Source: Opisthorchis felineus (Eukaryota > Platyhelminthes > Trematoda > Opisthorchiida > Opisthorchiidae). Taken from it: a stretch of DNA of 64,000 nucleotides. This document shows, one piece after another, positions 48,597-60,040 of this stretch (its first letter is position 1; every line of letters begins with the position of its first letter). Below the pieces are notes generated by a model. The model was not told the origin of the DNA, ran no database searches, and was given only the letters and a program-made list of their open reading frames with translations. The position numbers and the translations under genes are program-made. The DNA lies in contig SJOL01004350.1 in the NCBI GenBank assembly GCA_004794785.1, positions 171,451-235,450 of the forward strand. Reading direction: 5' to 3'.

Positions 48597-48755
48597 GTGA
48601 AAAAAACGTTCAGCTCTAGCACCCTTTCGGTGCCTAACTGCCGTGCCACCCGAAGGAAGCGCAAGAGCCGAGATACTGCCAAGATGCCCGAGCCTAAACA
48701 GGATATGCAGAGATTGGGGTCAGACGACGGACCATCTGACCGATATATTGCGATA
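48597..48755 (-). repeat. SINE copy, minus strand, partly eroded
   Basis: From the tail inward it reads GTGAAAAAAACGTTCAGC, CTAGCACCCTTTCGGTGCC, AACTGCCGTGCCACCCGAAGG and CCCGAGCCTAAACAGG. A decayed head follows (GACGACGGACCATCTGACC in place of the B-box flank). It is very close to the 44.2-kb copy over the first 120 bases. Confidence 0.7.
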
Positions 48756-50935
48756 CCTATACCAGTGACACCTCAAATTCCGTCAAGAGCAGAATACACA
48801 CCACGACGGTGCGGTTCATTCCGTCGCCCAGAGATCGGACCCCGAAAACTAAAGTAGAATACGATCGCGCTACTCGTTGAGCCAACTCCACTTTCCCAGA
48901 CACCCCAATTTTTGTATTTTACCCGATAATTTGTTGAAATTCTGTTCTAAAAGGGTCTAAGCGCGCAGGTCAATTCGACATGCAGGGCATGGTGCCTCAT
49001 CATGCTATCAGCTAAAGATTGCCATTTTCACTCGATATCCGTTTTCTAATCAGTTCCCGTTGCCTGCGGAATCTGATGATTGCAGTCTGAGCCGTTATCT
49101 TTGTGCACAAGCTATTTACACATTCTGACTGCCCGTATCCGTACGTTTGTAAAACATTTGACGCTGGTTATTACTTCCAGAAAGCCATGCTGCCTCACTG
49201 TCCCCTAACTTGGTCCTACCGATCGCACTCGTCTTCCTTAGCCGCGCGGATTCCACACTTGTCATACAACTATCGTCGATACCTACGAAATACCAATGCT
49301 TTCGTACTTCCATTTAGCTATCCAAAGCTTCTCTCCCACACTAAACGAGTGTCTCAAGTCCATGACAAGTTTTATACGCTGCATTCCAAATCGTATTTTG
49401 GACGAGATCGCCATCGTATGGCAAGTGAGCACCTTTGATTACCCTGTAGCCATTGTCGTTCGCTAATGAGGCTGTGTATGACCCGGATAGCGAGATCAAA
49501 CAAAACCTGTGTGGACAGAGCAACACGGTAAAATCAAAAGACATTCAACTCCGTGTATCCTAGAGGAGCTACGTTCCTAAGAAAAGGGTGACCTCATCGT
49601 CAAAAACCGCATCTGCGCTCATGGGAGCGCTGATATTTACGACCGGAATTCAGGCTAAAAATGTTGTAGCAATTCCAACGGAATATGTTCTCACATACCT
49701 CACATACCACAGCTTGCGACGACTGAGGTGACAACTTTCACTAGGATCAGTTGGCGCAGATAGTCAGTAGAGCAACAAGCTTCTACCGAGCAACCCTTTC
49801 AAACTAGATGAAGCCGCCAAATGGTAATTCTAGCACTGAGAACCAAGGAAAACGGCACATATAAACCTCGGGATATGGACACTCAGGCCATCATCCTTCA
49901 GAACTAGCTGCTGCCGGATACAACCACCAGCTGGAGTTGACCACCATTCGACCCAGGCAAGCCAATCACAACTCCGTCTGACTGCACTGATTCAAGGCGG
50001 GAAATGCACCCACGACACCGACGCAACTGTAGTTCAGCCTCGGCTTTGAAACATGCACATACAAATCTGAGGAAATCCGCGTCACGCGATCTGAGTTCTC
50101 CAAATACACAGCAAAACCACTCGAAGAGTGAACGGACAGGTTGAACCATACCACTTGCTCGGGCATCCTCTTACCGACAACTGGATACAGAAAAAGAAAA
50201 CTTCAAACAGGGAACAGAGCACTATCGATCGCATGAAGTGGTTAGTTTAGTGAGTCGCGACTGCATTACGCCGCGTTGATGTGGACAAAAATTCACCCAA
50301 TGCGGTAGAAGTTACGTGCGACTTATGCTAAATTCAAGTACAAAGCGAGGTCCCCCGGGTATTCCTGTATTCTAGTGCTACGTATTGAGTACTTTTCTGC
50401 TGTCCTTTGGTAAACTCAGTTCGCCCACTCAGGATTCACCAGGAAATGCACCACACATATCCGGCTACTACCCACTAAAATGAAGTTAAGCACTACGCAA
50501 AAACGTAACGCCAAGTATACATGGACACGGGAACGCTAAAACCAATAAACCTACCTCGGTGAGGGGTAACGGGGAAGTAATGTCTGCGGCCTCCAGCGCG
50601 ACTCGACGTAGCAGAAGTGTATGCATACAAACAAACCTAGCACGCCTCCACCAAAAAAACTAAACTAAACCTCCCGTTGCTAATTTCACATGTATTTCGG
50701 AGCACAATAATGTTACCTTTAATATTTTAACAACGGGACTGTTGAATGTACCTATCGAATGCATATGAAACGGACGCGCCTTGTTTGAAGGTAAACGCGT
50801 TACGAATCCGGAGTCTTTCCCGTCTCACCCATTCTTGCTACGTATTGACACACTCCGTTCACTGTTGTTCAAGTCTAATTGCGAACCTGAAGTGGGCATG
50901 ATGGCGTGTGTGAAGAAAAATGAACGCTATCTCAT
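48756..50935. other. No recognisable gene
   Basis: Short frames up to 111 codons (plus 49103-49438) with no motif recognised. No repeat was placed. Confidence 0.4.
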
Positions 50936-50939
50936 CGTA

Positions 50940-51905
50940 TCTTCGAACAGCAAGTGACGCAGCAAAACCGGTGGTTGGACTGGCACCTAAATCTGAATGA
51001 AGAAAGGTGCGTCCATATGTCATTCGGAGGAGACTCAGCGAACGCCTATGTCGTGCATGGTGAGAATGGTCCAGAAGACATCACAAAGATAGATACCACA
51101 AATGATTTGTGTATCTGGCTCTCTTCAAACATGTCCTTCTCACTGCACCATGAGAAATCGGCCCAAAAGGCATTCGCCGTTCTACGAATGATTAGGCGCA
51201 CCTTCCCCCGTATTTCTCCCATGGACTTCCAAATACCCTATGGGGCTTACGTCAGACCGCTTCTTGAATACGCCAACCAAGTTGTCTACTCAGGGCGCAC
51301 GAAGGACGTAACCCTCACTGAGCGTGTCCAGCGAGCTGCTACGAAAATGGTTGCGGGCCTTGAATCCGTGGACTACGAAATGCGTCTCACGGCGCTTGAC
51401 CTCTTCCCCCTCGAGTATCGCCGCCTCCGGGGAGACCTAATTCTTACTTATGCCCTGTTTGAACAAGGTTTGGCCAACAGGTTTTTCACCATTGACCCAG
51501 AAAACACACGGCGGGGACATGGTAAGGAGATTTTCAAGCGCAGAGCGAACACTTTTATCAGGCAAAATTTTTTCTCATTTCATGCAGTAGCTGCATGGAA
51601 TAACCTTCCTCCGACGGCTGTCCATGCTCCTTCTAGAACCCAGTTCAAAGCACTATTAGACACTATTTTATGCGAGTCCTCGTGCCGGCAAGCATACTGG
51701 CCCGCGATGCGAACTTAAAGAGCAGTGCTACACCCTTTTTTCGCTTGTGCTTTTCAGGCGAACGGCAGCCGTTGAACGACAGGAACAAAACCGACCCAGG
51801 AAAGTTGGCGAAAGTCTCGATCCTGCGTATCAATCAGTGCTCTGTGAAAACTACGGAAGTGCCAAGTTCGTGAATAGTCGGGGTGAATGCAGGAAGCACC
51901 TAAAT
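50940..51905 (+). pseudogene. CR1-like LINE, 3' end of RT and 3' tail (copy 1)
   Basis: A 254-codon open frame (50954-51718) encodes the region after the RT palm in a CR1/Jockey-type LINE. It starts with [20 protein letters not shown], then has [69 protein letters not shown] and [18 protein letters not shown]. These are typical thumb and C-terminal blocks. The catalytic part is missing, so the copy is 5'-truncated near 50.94 kb. The tail after the stop (GCGAACGGCAGCCGTTGAACGAC near 51760) recurs in reverse orientation at 55860-55890. The frame is undamaged over 254 codons, so this is the youngest-looking mobile DNA in the window. Confidence 0.85.
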
Positions 51906-54900
51906 AATAATTTTAGTGGTTAATTTGTTCTTCCTTTGTAAATCCAGCACCAGAAAGTGCTGTGTGGATACAGACGGAGCAGCTGGGTAATGTGAATGCT
52001 CGTGTACGAGGATTTCATGAGGTGCCTTGTGGTTGGTTGTTTGCAGCAGCCAGCAATTAGCGCACAATGTTCCTCCCCAATATCATTATTCAGAAAGCTT
52101 GGGAGGGTTTCAGTGGCCTGATGGTCGCTGCTTAAATGGTTTAAAGGGTCTCAGTGATGGGAATTCTGGCAAATGTTTTATCTTGAAGGCAGTTTCGGGA
52201 ATACTAATGAAAAAGTTTAGGATTTCAAAGATCTCCAGGGGTGTCGGCCCGGTTAAACTGCCTGCCTTTCTGTCTCCGCCTCAATGCTGCCCGCTGAATG
52301 ATGCCGGGGCTAAATATCATGCGTGATCATTTATCTCTTCTTTGCAGTTGCAAACTATTAGAACCTTTTTTCGCGGGAGCCTACGGCCCTACCATAGTTA
52401 AGCTTGATGTGGGGAGTGTTATCAATTTTTCTCAGACAGACTTTTATCCGTAATAATGATGACGAATTTCCCAAAAACTTGTTTTTCGTTCAGGACCATT
52501 TGAGCATTTATGCTACCCAACCGCAGTTAATGCTCCTTACGTTTCTTCTGTTTCCGCAGGTCAGAGGTTTCTTGTAGGGCACTCAACTTCTACGCCAGGT
52601 ATTCTTACCCGTGTGCTCTGGTGGTCCGGTGGGCTAATGCGATTTTCGGACCCCGGCGACACGACTGACTTCGAGGTTCTAAGAGCCAAATTCCATGATC
52701 CAGTAATCTCTATTGGTCCGTCGGCATTCAAGCAAACGTTTTTTGACGTGATTCCGATTCGTTCATGGATCCACCGAGCACAGGTTAAGTCGCTTTGACG
52801 AAAACGATAATCTAGGTCAAACGTGCTTGGTTTGCGGAAAGTTCCATAACTCGGCCTTCAAAATAATGCGGTGCGCTCGGATTCACGCGGTCCCGCCCTC
52901 TTCAGCCGGAAAGATGCCGGTTCTGTGGTTGGAAATAATACAGGCCTACTATATTCCAAATTGGGTTCTGCTTTGGTGCAAAGCAGCGTCTCAGATGTTT
53001 CAGCATCGCCATCATAAACGATGCTGAAGGTTCAATAGCCCCAGGAGGCCTCGAGACGGAAGCAATTTCCACGCCTGGTTGAGGGCAGTTTTGTATGGCT
53101 CTGGTGTTCCCGTAAAACACTTATATCCATAGTTGCGGCCTCCGCGTACATCAGACGCTGCAATGGAATAGACTGAATGGATTTTGAGCAGTTAAACACA
53201 TAGACCCGAAAATGAGGCACACGCCTGAAGGCGCGTCATGGCCCATAGGGGGTAATTTTTATCTGAAGCCTTGTAAAACGATCTGGTTGCATGTTTGACG
53301 CCTCAGCCAGAGGTTTCCCCGAACATAAAAAACACTGCTTACGAATTATATGCTTGCTTGAAGCTTCACCAGGCGCTTTATGAAAGAAAACTTGAAAATA
53401 TGTCGCGTAGACAACGCGGCCCTCAAGGGAATCAGGAGAATCTGCTAAGTCGGCCGCAATTCCTAACGTCAAGCCGTAAACGGAGCACCGGCTGCGTAAT
53501 CCGGTTTCGTTTGGGAAGGCTCAAACACCACCAATTAATTACGTGTTACCGTCCTGTTCAAAATAGTGAGGCGGCCAAGTCTTGCACGCCAAACTTCCAA
53601 TAAACCGGCAGATTACCAAACGGAAGGGAACATGTCCAGTGCTTTTTTTTGGAAAAAAACGCCTTCCTTCGTGGCAACGAATTCCGAAATGTCCTCTGGA
53701 CATATGCGAGCATAATAATGATAGGTTTATTTCCAAAAACCTGTAGGGAACATGCCAATCGAGGAATGATCGGGTCATTACAATCTGCACGCGGCGGGCA
53801 ACAACACAACGGGGAGGAGTGTACAGCCGGCGGGGCACGCTTCTTACGTGATAAGTCACCGTGGTTGTGGGAACCAAAAAACTAGAACAATGGGGCGTGA
53901 AGTACGACTAGTTGAACGATGAAGCCGGTTGACTTGAACTAAAACTGAAAAATTGATGCTATCCATGAGCAACCTTGGGCGGTTGAGTGAACGGCCAGGG
54001 CCGCTAAGACTGACGATACGCTCCGGTGAGTAAGTGCCTTAGAGTCTGGTTTCACTGCTGTAAATCACGTTCCTTCGTTCATTTCGTAGCTCTGTGAGCA
54101 TGAACGCGTTAGAATCGAGGGAAGGTTGTGCAGTCATACATGCTTCGCCAGAACTCAACAGATTGCGCTATTTGGACCCCTCAGGGACGTCGTGAATGAC
54201 GAAAAAACAGATCACCCTGGCCGTTTTGGGTAAGTTCCCTTTAGACAGCTCATCGATTGCACGCAGGTACATGCTTTTCATACGCATAGCCACAGATAAA
54301 ACTGTGCCCAGTTTACAAAAACCGTGTAGCAAACGAGCATTTGGCTCCTATGCGTAGGGCTAAAATTGCTCAGGGAGACGATAAGCCGGGCATATCAAAT
54401 GGAATTGCTCGTGATGGATCACTATGCAGGCTTACCTCCAGGGTTTCTTACTTACTTTTTACATCTATGTTGGCGTATAAGCCTTATGAAATCATCGAGG
54501 GACCTAGAAATCTCGAGAAATTGAGCAGACCGCATACAGAAAGAAAACTTATCCCTGTGTTCTCGCGTTTTTTGCTTCTCTATAACAATCGGCCGCGGGA
54601 GCCCGCCGTTACGCAAATGAAGCCCCAGGTGTTGAATCAGCAGGAGATTTGTTCGCATTCTGATTTAATTCGGCAGTTTAGAAGTCTATTACTCGGCAGA
54701 TATTGGCATCAACGTCCTTCATCATGTCGATAATGAGACTGGTTACTTCAAACACTCACGTCGTATGCTCGTAGTTCTACTAGGATACCACATCTGAGAT
54801 GCCCACTTTGGGAAGCTAGTAGTGGACCACGTCGACAAGTTGCGGTTTTGTGTAAACTAACAAATTTCTATTTAGTCCATCTTAGTGCGCCAATGGCAAC

Positions 54901-55785
54901 ATGAATACTGCACGCTACAGAACCCATTACCCATACCAGCTTGAACACACGTACGCATCAGGACGCTAAAGAAAATTCAATTTTCTTTTGGTTCCAGCTG
55001 CATGGATTGCATGGTAGCCGAGCATTTGAGCTCGGCCAATTTATCTGTATGGCGTGCGCAACGCAGGCCACGTTTGGCATGCACATGGAACTTGAACCAA
55101 TTTAGCTGCAAGCTTGAACTGTTCTTTACAATTTGCATTCACAATTGGCAGCTCATGGTATATATAGCGGCACCAATTCATGTGACATCCCCGGGGTACT
55201 GATTGTGGAAAGCAAATTAACGAAGTTTTCGAGGAACAGTGCCTTTGCTACAAGCGAATATGACTTCACTACTTTTTCGGCGATATCAAGCAGCTCGAGG
55301 GAAAAATAAATACGTGCACAAGTCACACACAATTAGTGAGAAATTCGTCCCTCAAATTTTCTGGAATCCCGCTAGAAAGTACAATATGAGTGTCTTACGT
55401 ACCTGTATCATTATCCGAATAACTAAACGTTATTGAGTGTTTCTTTTATGACGGTCACCCTGGACAGTGCTCTTCTAGGCTCGCGGACATACAGTTCTTT
55501 TCCATCTACATTATACAGAACAACACAAACTTACCTACAGGGACAGGCCTTCCGCAGATTTTGCGTCGAAAACTTTGGTGCAAGATTTGGCAAATTTCAC
55601 GTGTTATCCTGGTCACAATATGGCCACTATATATTTCCATAAATGACGAAACACGTGTAGTGGTAAGCTTAAGAATATAGCTTAGTAAATGCTGTTTCCT
55701 TAGTCGGGTTGCTCGTTAACCTTGAGATATCGTTTAAATAAACCAATCACTCACGCCCAGAGGTTGCAGAAAACACACGAGACGT
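51906..55785. other. No recognisable gene; one hairpin and unassigned frames
   Basis: The longest frames are plus 54341-54733 (130 codons) and minus 53539-53877 (112 codons); neither has a motif I recognise. A perfect inverted repeat lies at 52999-53028. A loosely similar phrase (TAATAATGAT, then CCAAAAACYTGT) occurs near 52452-52487 and 53713-53745, possibly an old repeat. The segment lies between two inverted copies of one LINE family. Confidence 0.35.
52999..53028. other. Perfect 10-bp inverted repeat
   Basis: Arms TTCAGCATCG (52999-53008) and CGATGCTGAA (53019-53028) flank a 10-base loop. No gene or promoter around it explains it. It could fold as a hairpin in RNA. A role is not evident. 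Confidence 0.55.
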
Positions 55786-55789
55786 TAGC

Positions 55790-56170
55790 GCATTCACCGA
55801 TTCACGGAGTGATACGCAGGCTCGAGACGTTTGCCCAAGTTTCCGGGGTCGGTTATGTTCTTGTCGTTCAACGGCTGCCGTTCACCTGAAAGGCACATCA
55901 ATTTGGAAGGCACCGGCATTGGAACTCCAGGATTTCAAGTCGTCCGCAAAATGAAGACATGGACTTGAGAGAACGTCTGGAAGTTCGTTGACGTATACCA
56001 GAGACAGCAGTGGTCCCAGAACGGAGCCTCGAGGAACCCCAATGGACACCGGCGCCGGAGGAGAGTAGGTCGAGCCTACTTTCACTCGGAATGTTTTGTC
56101 TGATAAAAACGCCGTGATCCAGTGTAGGACCTTTGATTACATCTGCTACTGGGCCGGAAATCCCGAACCT
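55790..56170 (-). pseudogene. CR1-like LINE fragment with internal deletion (copy 2)
   Basis: On the minus strand, RT blocks TFRVKVGSTYSPPAPVS, GVPRGSVLGPLL and FADDLKSWSS (catalytic FADD at 55939-55950) run to the residues GAFQIDV and are then joined directly to the 3' tail (CAGGTGAACGGCAGCCGTTGAACGAC). Compared with copies 1 and 4, about 0.8 kb that should lie between them is missing. 5' of the RT block the sequence loses similarity near 56150. Dead by deletion. Confidence 0.75.
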
Positions 56171-56274
56171 TAAACGTGGATCCAAAACTTCTGCCGTGCA
56201 GGCCTCTCAGGAATGCGCATCTTTCCTAATCAATTCAAACTGGGGTCAACTTTGGCGGAAGAGTAAAAACGATC

Positions 56275-56680
56275 ATTGTCCAGAAAGTTCACGAGGCCGA
56301 CCCGATATTTGATTGAAAAAAGCGGCACGCAGTAGTATAGACCTCAAGCTACCGAAAAGGATTCGGCGTCTTCTGGAAAAGAGGTCTCGACTATTTTTCA
56401 ACAACTTGACTACAGGAGACACAGAAGATGAGCTGGCGTTTCGTAAAATACGGAACCGCTGAAAATCAGAAATCCGCAAATTGAACATACGAAAACAAGC
56501 CACCATAATAGACCTTGCCCGGAAAAAGAAAATGCACATAAGACCGCTGCATAAATAAGCCAATCGCGTTCTACTTAAGGGACACGGAAGGAAAACCCAG
56601 GAGTAACCCAATAGTGGTATCTGAATTCTACAGCGAACACTACGCGGGCCTGTATTTTGCCCCAGTGACCTCGTCATATC
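56275..56680 (+). pseudogene. CR1-like LINE fragment, segment before RT (copy 3)
   Basis: In the third plus frame this reads SSIDLKLPKRIRRLLEKRS, then FNNLTTGDTEDELAFRKIRN and KSEIRKLNIRKQATIIDLAR. This charged, helical segment resembles the linker between endonuclease and RT in CR1/Jockey LINEs. It ends near GPVFCPS with several stops. The minus strand has a 134-codon open frame over the same bases (56273-56677), rich in Arg and Ser, which I read as the antisense shadow. It is inserted in reverse between two minus-strand fragments of the same family. Confidence 0.5.
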
Positions 56681-56749
56681 CGATCTTGAGAAGGCTTAAC
56701 TACGAAGACCTCTAACCATGGTGCAATGGGAAGGACGCGTTTAGGGGGG

Positions 56750-57670
56750 CCGGATACCCAAATCCATTTTGGCATCTATCTTCATAAAGTCTTCTGGTCC
56801 ATTCTCACCATGCACAACATAGGCGTTCGCTGAGTCTCCCACGAATAACATATGGACGCACTTTCGTCATTCAGAGGAAGGTGCTAGTCCAACGACCACT
56901 ACATCCATTTGGAAGGCACCGGCATTGGAACTCCAGGATTTCAAGTCGTCCGCAAAATATAGACATGGACTTGAGAGAACGTCTGGAAGTTCGTTGACGT
57001 ATATCAGAAACAGCAGTGGCCCCAGAACAGAGCCTCGAGGAACCCCAGTGGAGACTGGCGCCGGAGGAGAGTAGGTCGAGCCTACTTTCACTCGGAATGT
57101 TCTGTCTGATAGGACCGCCTTGATCCAGAGTAGGATTTTCCCTTGAATCCTGTAAGACTCGAGTTTGTAGAGCACCGAGACGTGTGGGACTCGATCGAAT
57201 GCTTCTAAGCAGTCGAAAAATATGGCATCCGATAAGAGTCCGTTGTCCTTCGCTTGGGGTAAGCTGTCCATGAATACGAGCATGTTCGTCACGCAAGAAG
57301 GGTTTGGGAGAAAGCCGGGTTGAACAGGAGATATCAAGTTGTTGGAAGTAAGGTGGTCTAGGGTTGTTCACTTCAGAATGCTTTCCATCACCTTGCACGG
57401 CTCGCTTTTGAGGCTTGTAGGCCTGTAGCTGCCAGGCGATAGTCGGTCACCATTTTTGACGATTGGCGTGACAGTCGCTTCATTCCAAGCAGGGGGACGG
57501 TTGCCATGTCGAGTGATTGATGAACCGCTAGGTAGAAATGCTTTGCCAGTGTGTGTAGAAGACAGCTTATTAAAAATGTGCCCATGATTTTGTGGAGTTT
57601 GGTCGGACATTGTGTTTTGTGGTTGATCGCCATCGACATCCGTTTCCTGTGGCGGTGTCGATGTTGTGGC
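56750..57670 (-). pseudogene. CR1-like LINE reverse transcriptase remnant (copy 4)
   Basis: On the minus strand the RT blocks appear in order. First AWNEATVTPIVKNGDR and SYRPTSLKSEPCKVMESILK (57490-57370), then a single TGA. VQPGFLPNPSCVTNML (57330), FFDCLEAFDRVPHVSVLYKL and DRTFRVKVGS follow. Then GVPRGSVLGPLLFLIYVNEL and FADDLKSWSS, with the catalytic FADD at 56945-56956. After GAFQMDV a frameshift leads into the segment that copy 1 starts with ([21 protein letters not shown]) and similarity ends near 56750. Loss of frame and truncation at both ends show it is inactive. Confidence 0.85.
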
Positions 57671-58029
57671 AAATTAAACTGCGATTTTATCCTTAGGCCG
57701 GTGGTTGTGCAACCCTATTTTGTAACTCCTATAGCGTCTGCAAAAGAAGAATCAGTTGAGGTTTGTTGAATATGTACATTTTTATCCTGTAACTATTACC
57801 ACGATGCCAGAAATCGGGTTTTTGGTCTTTTTTCGTGAAGTAGCACGTGTCACTCACGCTCAAAAAGCAAACAACCGTGGCAGTGCCCAACAGTTATACG
57901 GCCCCGAAGAAAATCATGGAAAAAGGCCCGTCAATAGATCTTTATTTACTGGAGGAATCTAGACAGATCGGCCATTTGGGCCATCTTTTAGCTAGTGGTT
58001 CATCTCCTGGCTCTGACTCATCTTAGCTT
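57671..58029. other. No recognisable gene
   Basis: Two short plus frames (57551-57769, 57756-57962) without recognisable motifs, lying between the LINE copy and the BEL/Pao remnant. An LTR might be expected here, but I cannot see one. Confidence 0.35.
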
Positions 58030-58050
58030 AGAAAATTAAAGTCAGCTGCA

Positions 58051-58660
58051 TTGTTGCGAGCACAGAATAAGGTAAAAGAAATGAAAAAAGAACTACAACT
58101 CATGAGAGCGCGTAATGAGGTGCGTCTGGCGGAGTTAGAGCTGAACTCAGACGATGTTTCCGTCGTTGACTTGCAGGTCGATACTCAGGTTAAAGTAAAG
58201 AACTACCCATTCGGGATAGCAAGTAGCACGCCCATATGATAAACACCAGCGATACAACCGACTTCTTGTGCCGTTAAGTCAGACTTAACTAGAGTGGACG
58301 TAGGGGTTTTCGACGGCAACCCAAGGTGTTATTGGAGATTTACTCAACAGTTCAAATATTACATGGAGGATAGAATGCAGGATAATGGGCATAGGGTGCT
58401 ATATTTGACGCACTACTGCAGGCGTCCAGCGAAGGAAGCTGTGGCTGTTTGCATAATGTTGCCTCTGGAGATTGCTTAGAGTAGAGCGAGAGAAATGCTT
58501 ATGGATCTCTATGTGAGGGAACATATGGTGGCCATAACTATGCTGGACGATCGGTTCAAGAAGTTGAAACCATTGCGAGATGATGCAGGTTCACTGTATG
58601 GTTTATCGGTAAATCTTCAAACTGTCACGTAGCCCTAAGTCAGATGAATCATACTAGTAA
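58051..58660 (+). pseudogene. BEL/Pao gag, N-terminal part
   Basis: A Lys/Glu-rich helical stretch (KVKEMKKELQLMRARNEVRL) precedes the gag core, which shows VFDGNPRCYWRFTQQFKYY, LYLTHYCRRPAKEAV and, after a stop at 58477-58479, AREMLMDLYVREHMV and DAGSLYGLSVNLQT. These follow the conserved order of the Pao retrotransposon peptidase-associated gag family (FDGDP...YxxFxxxF, LxYLxxxxxGxA). In-frame stops break it at least twice. It would form the particle of the element in the cytoplasm if intact. Confidence 0.75.
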
Positions 58661-58814
58661 TATGAATGCCGTCTCGACCTTAGAGCGAATTCTCCGGACG
58701 TTATCGAAAGATGCTCGTCGGAACTAGGCGAGGTTCGCTGACACTTTCAAATCTTAACGACTGCATCTTGTCTCATCTGATATGATCTCCATAAGAAAGA
58801 AACAGCCCTTGTAA

Positions 58815-59000
58815 TTTCGGTTCCCCACCCATGCCGCCTCAGGCGTGACCAAGTCTACTTCGGATAATACCCACTGTTTATATCGCCGTCCATTTTCCAC
58901 GAAATTCCCAGTACCCACAAACCCCACCAGTCATGCTCTTATTCTGACGGTAACTTTATGGTCACGCCTGAAGGTATGCCACCCACTAGTTGGGAATAAA

Positions 59001-59042
<42 letters not shown>
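58815..59042 (+). mobile_element. 5'-truncated LINE 3' end with (ATT)n tail, inserted in gag
   Basis: The gag similarity is lost near 58.81 kb and resumes at about 59.05 kb (RLGFSDLCSFVSQETRVA). The inserted stretch ends with GGGAATAAACATT and an (ATT)n tail, the usual end of CR1/Jockey-type LINE copies. A polyadenylation-like AATAAA lies at 58995-59000. It also has a 12-bp inverted repeat, TCAGGCGTGACC (58839-58850) with GGTCACGCCTGA (58960-58971). It therefore landed after the BEL/Pao element. Confidence 0.6.
59002..59042. repeat. (ATT)n microsatellite, about 13 units
   Basis: An uninterrupted run of ATT that follows AATAAAC. The lack of interruptions suggests recent expansion or recent insertion of the LINE tail that it terminates. 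Confidence 0.9.
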
Positions 59043-59043
<1 letters not shown>

Positions 59044-60040
59044 ACCTCAGAAAACGGCTAGGATTCTCCGATCTATGCAGTTTCGTTTCTCAAGAAACCC
59101 GCGTTGCTCGCAGCCACTATGGTATGATCGCCATGAGCTCAGATGAACAGCATCGTTCTCAAACCCAGAGACATCGGGGAGGCAACGAAAGGCGCCATAG
59201 CATATTCACCGTTCAAAGGGGAACCTATGGTTTGTGCGCCCTTTGCGGCAGCAGACATGGTCCGATGTGTTGTCATAGGTTTACTGACTTGTCACCGAAC
59301 GCACAGTAACGTGTGGTGAAAAGGAAATGGTTATGCTTTGTGTGCCTAAAACCAGGCCATGCCAGCAACAAATGCGATGGTCCTAAGGAGTGTAGTATAG
59401 AGAGCTGCTCAGAGCCTCGCCACCATCTATTACATGTAATACTAGATGCCAATAAAAACATATCAGTCGGTTTATGCAATTCGACATCTCAAATGGAATC
59501 AGGAACCTGCCCTGGCGATGTGCCGGTTAGTGTGAATGGTTCGCATGGCAGCGTCCTCACGTACTCACCGTTAGATAGTGGGTCGGACGTAACATTGGTA
59601 GCGAAAGACTTACTTGATGAGGTAGGTCCGACCGGCTCCCCAACAATTTTGAATCCATCAGGTGAGTGGAACAGCTACTCTTGAGAGTGAAAGTCTCATA
59701 ATCGAGTTTGAATCAGTAGGTTAAGGTGAGACCGTTGAGGGTGGACAAGCCTTTTCAATATGTTCTCTGCCAGACAGCCCACCAGTCATGAGCCCAAAGA
59801 AGTTAGCTGGTCAATATAGTCACCCGAAGGACGCCACCTCTGTGGAGCTCTGATGAACGTGTGACAAGAAGACGTTCCAGAGGCACATTGACCTATGGAG
59901 TGGAAGCTGGGCAAGCAAAAGAACCCTTGTGCTGTCAAAACCCCTTTGGGTTGGGTTCTACTTGGCCCGTTGACCGTAGAACGTAGGGTCTGGAGGCAAG
60001 TGCACCATGTGAGTATGAAAGATGATGACATCACTGCTAG
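59043..60040 (+). pseudogene. BEL/Pao gag zinc knuckles, protease and start of pol
   Basis: After the insert, gag continues with FSDLCSFVSQETRVARSHYG. Zinc-binding clusters follow (CALCGSRHGPMCCHRF near 59236, CFVCLKPGHASNKC near 59336), with a stop at 59307-59309 between them. An aspartic protease motif LDSGSDVTLV lies near 59573-59603 (the usual DSGSxxTLI of Pao peptidases), and its frame ends at 59682. Further on, 59870-59990 reads DVPEAH, PMEWKLGKQKNPCAVKTPLG and WVLLGPLT, matching the stretch between protease and RT in Pao pol. Stops show the copy is inactive. Confidence 0.75.

Noticed and set aside
53490..53530. CGAAACCGG-like string on the minus strand as a hammerhead
   Set aside because: The stem II region is not preceded by CTGATGA or a near variant and no unit sequence flanks it.
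56273..56677. 134-codon minus frame as a coding remnant
   Set aside because: The opposite strand reads as the charged linker before RT of the same LINE family, which is better supported. The minus frame looks like its shadow.
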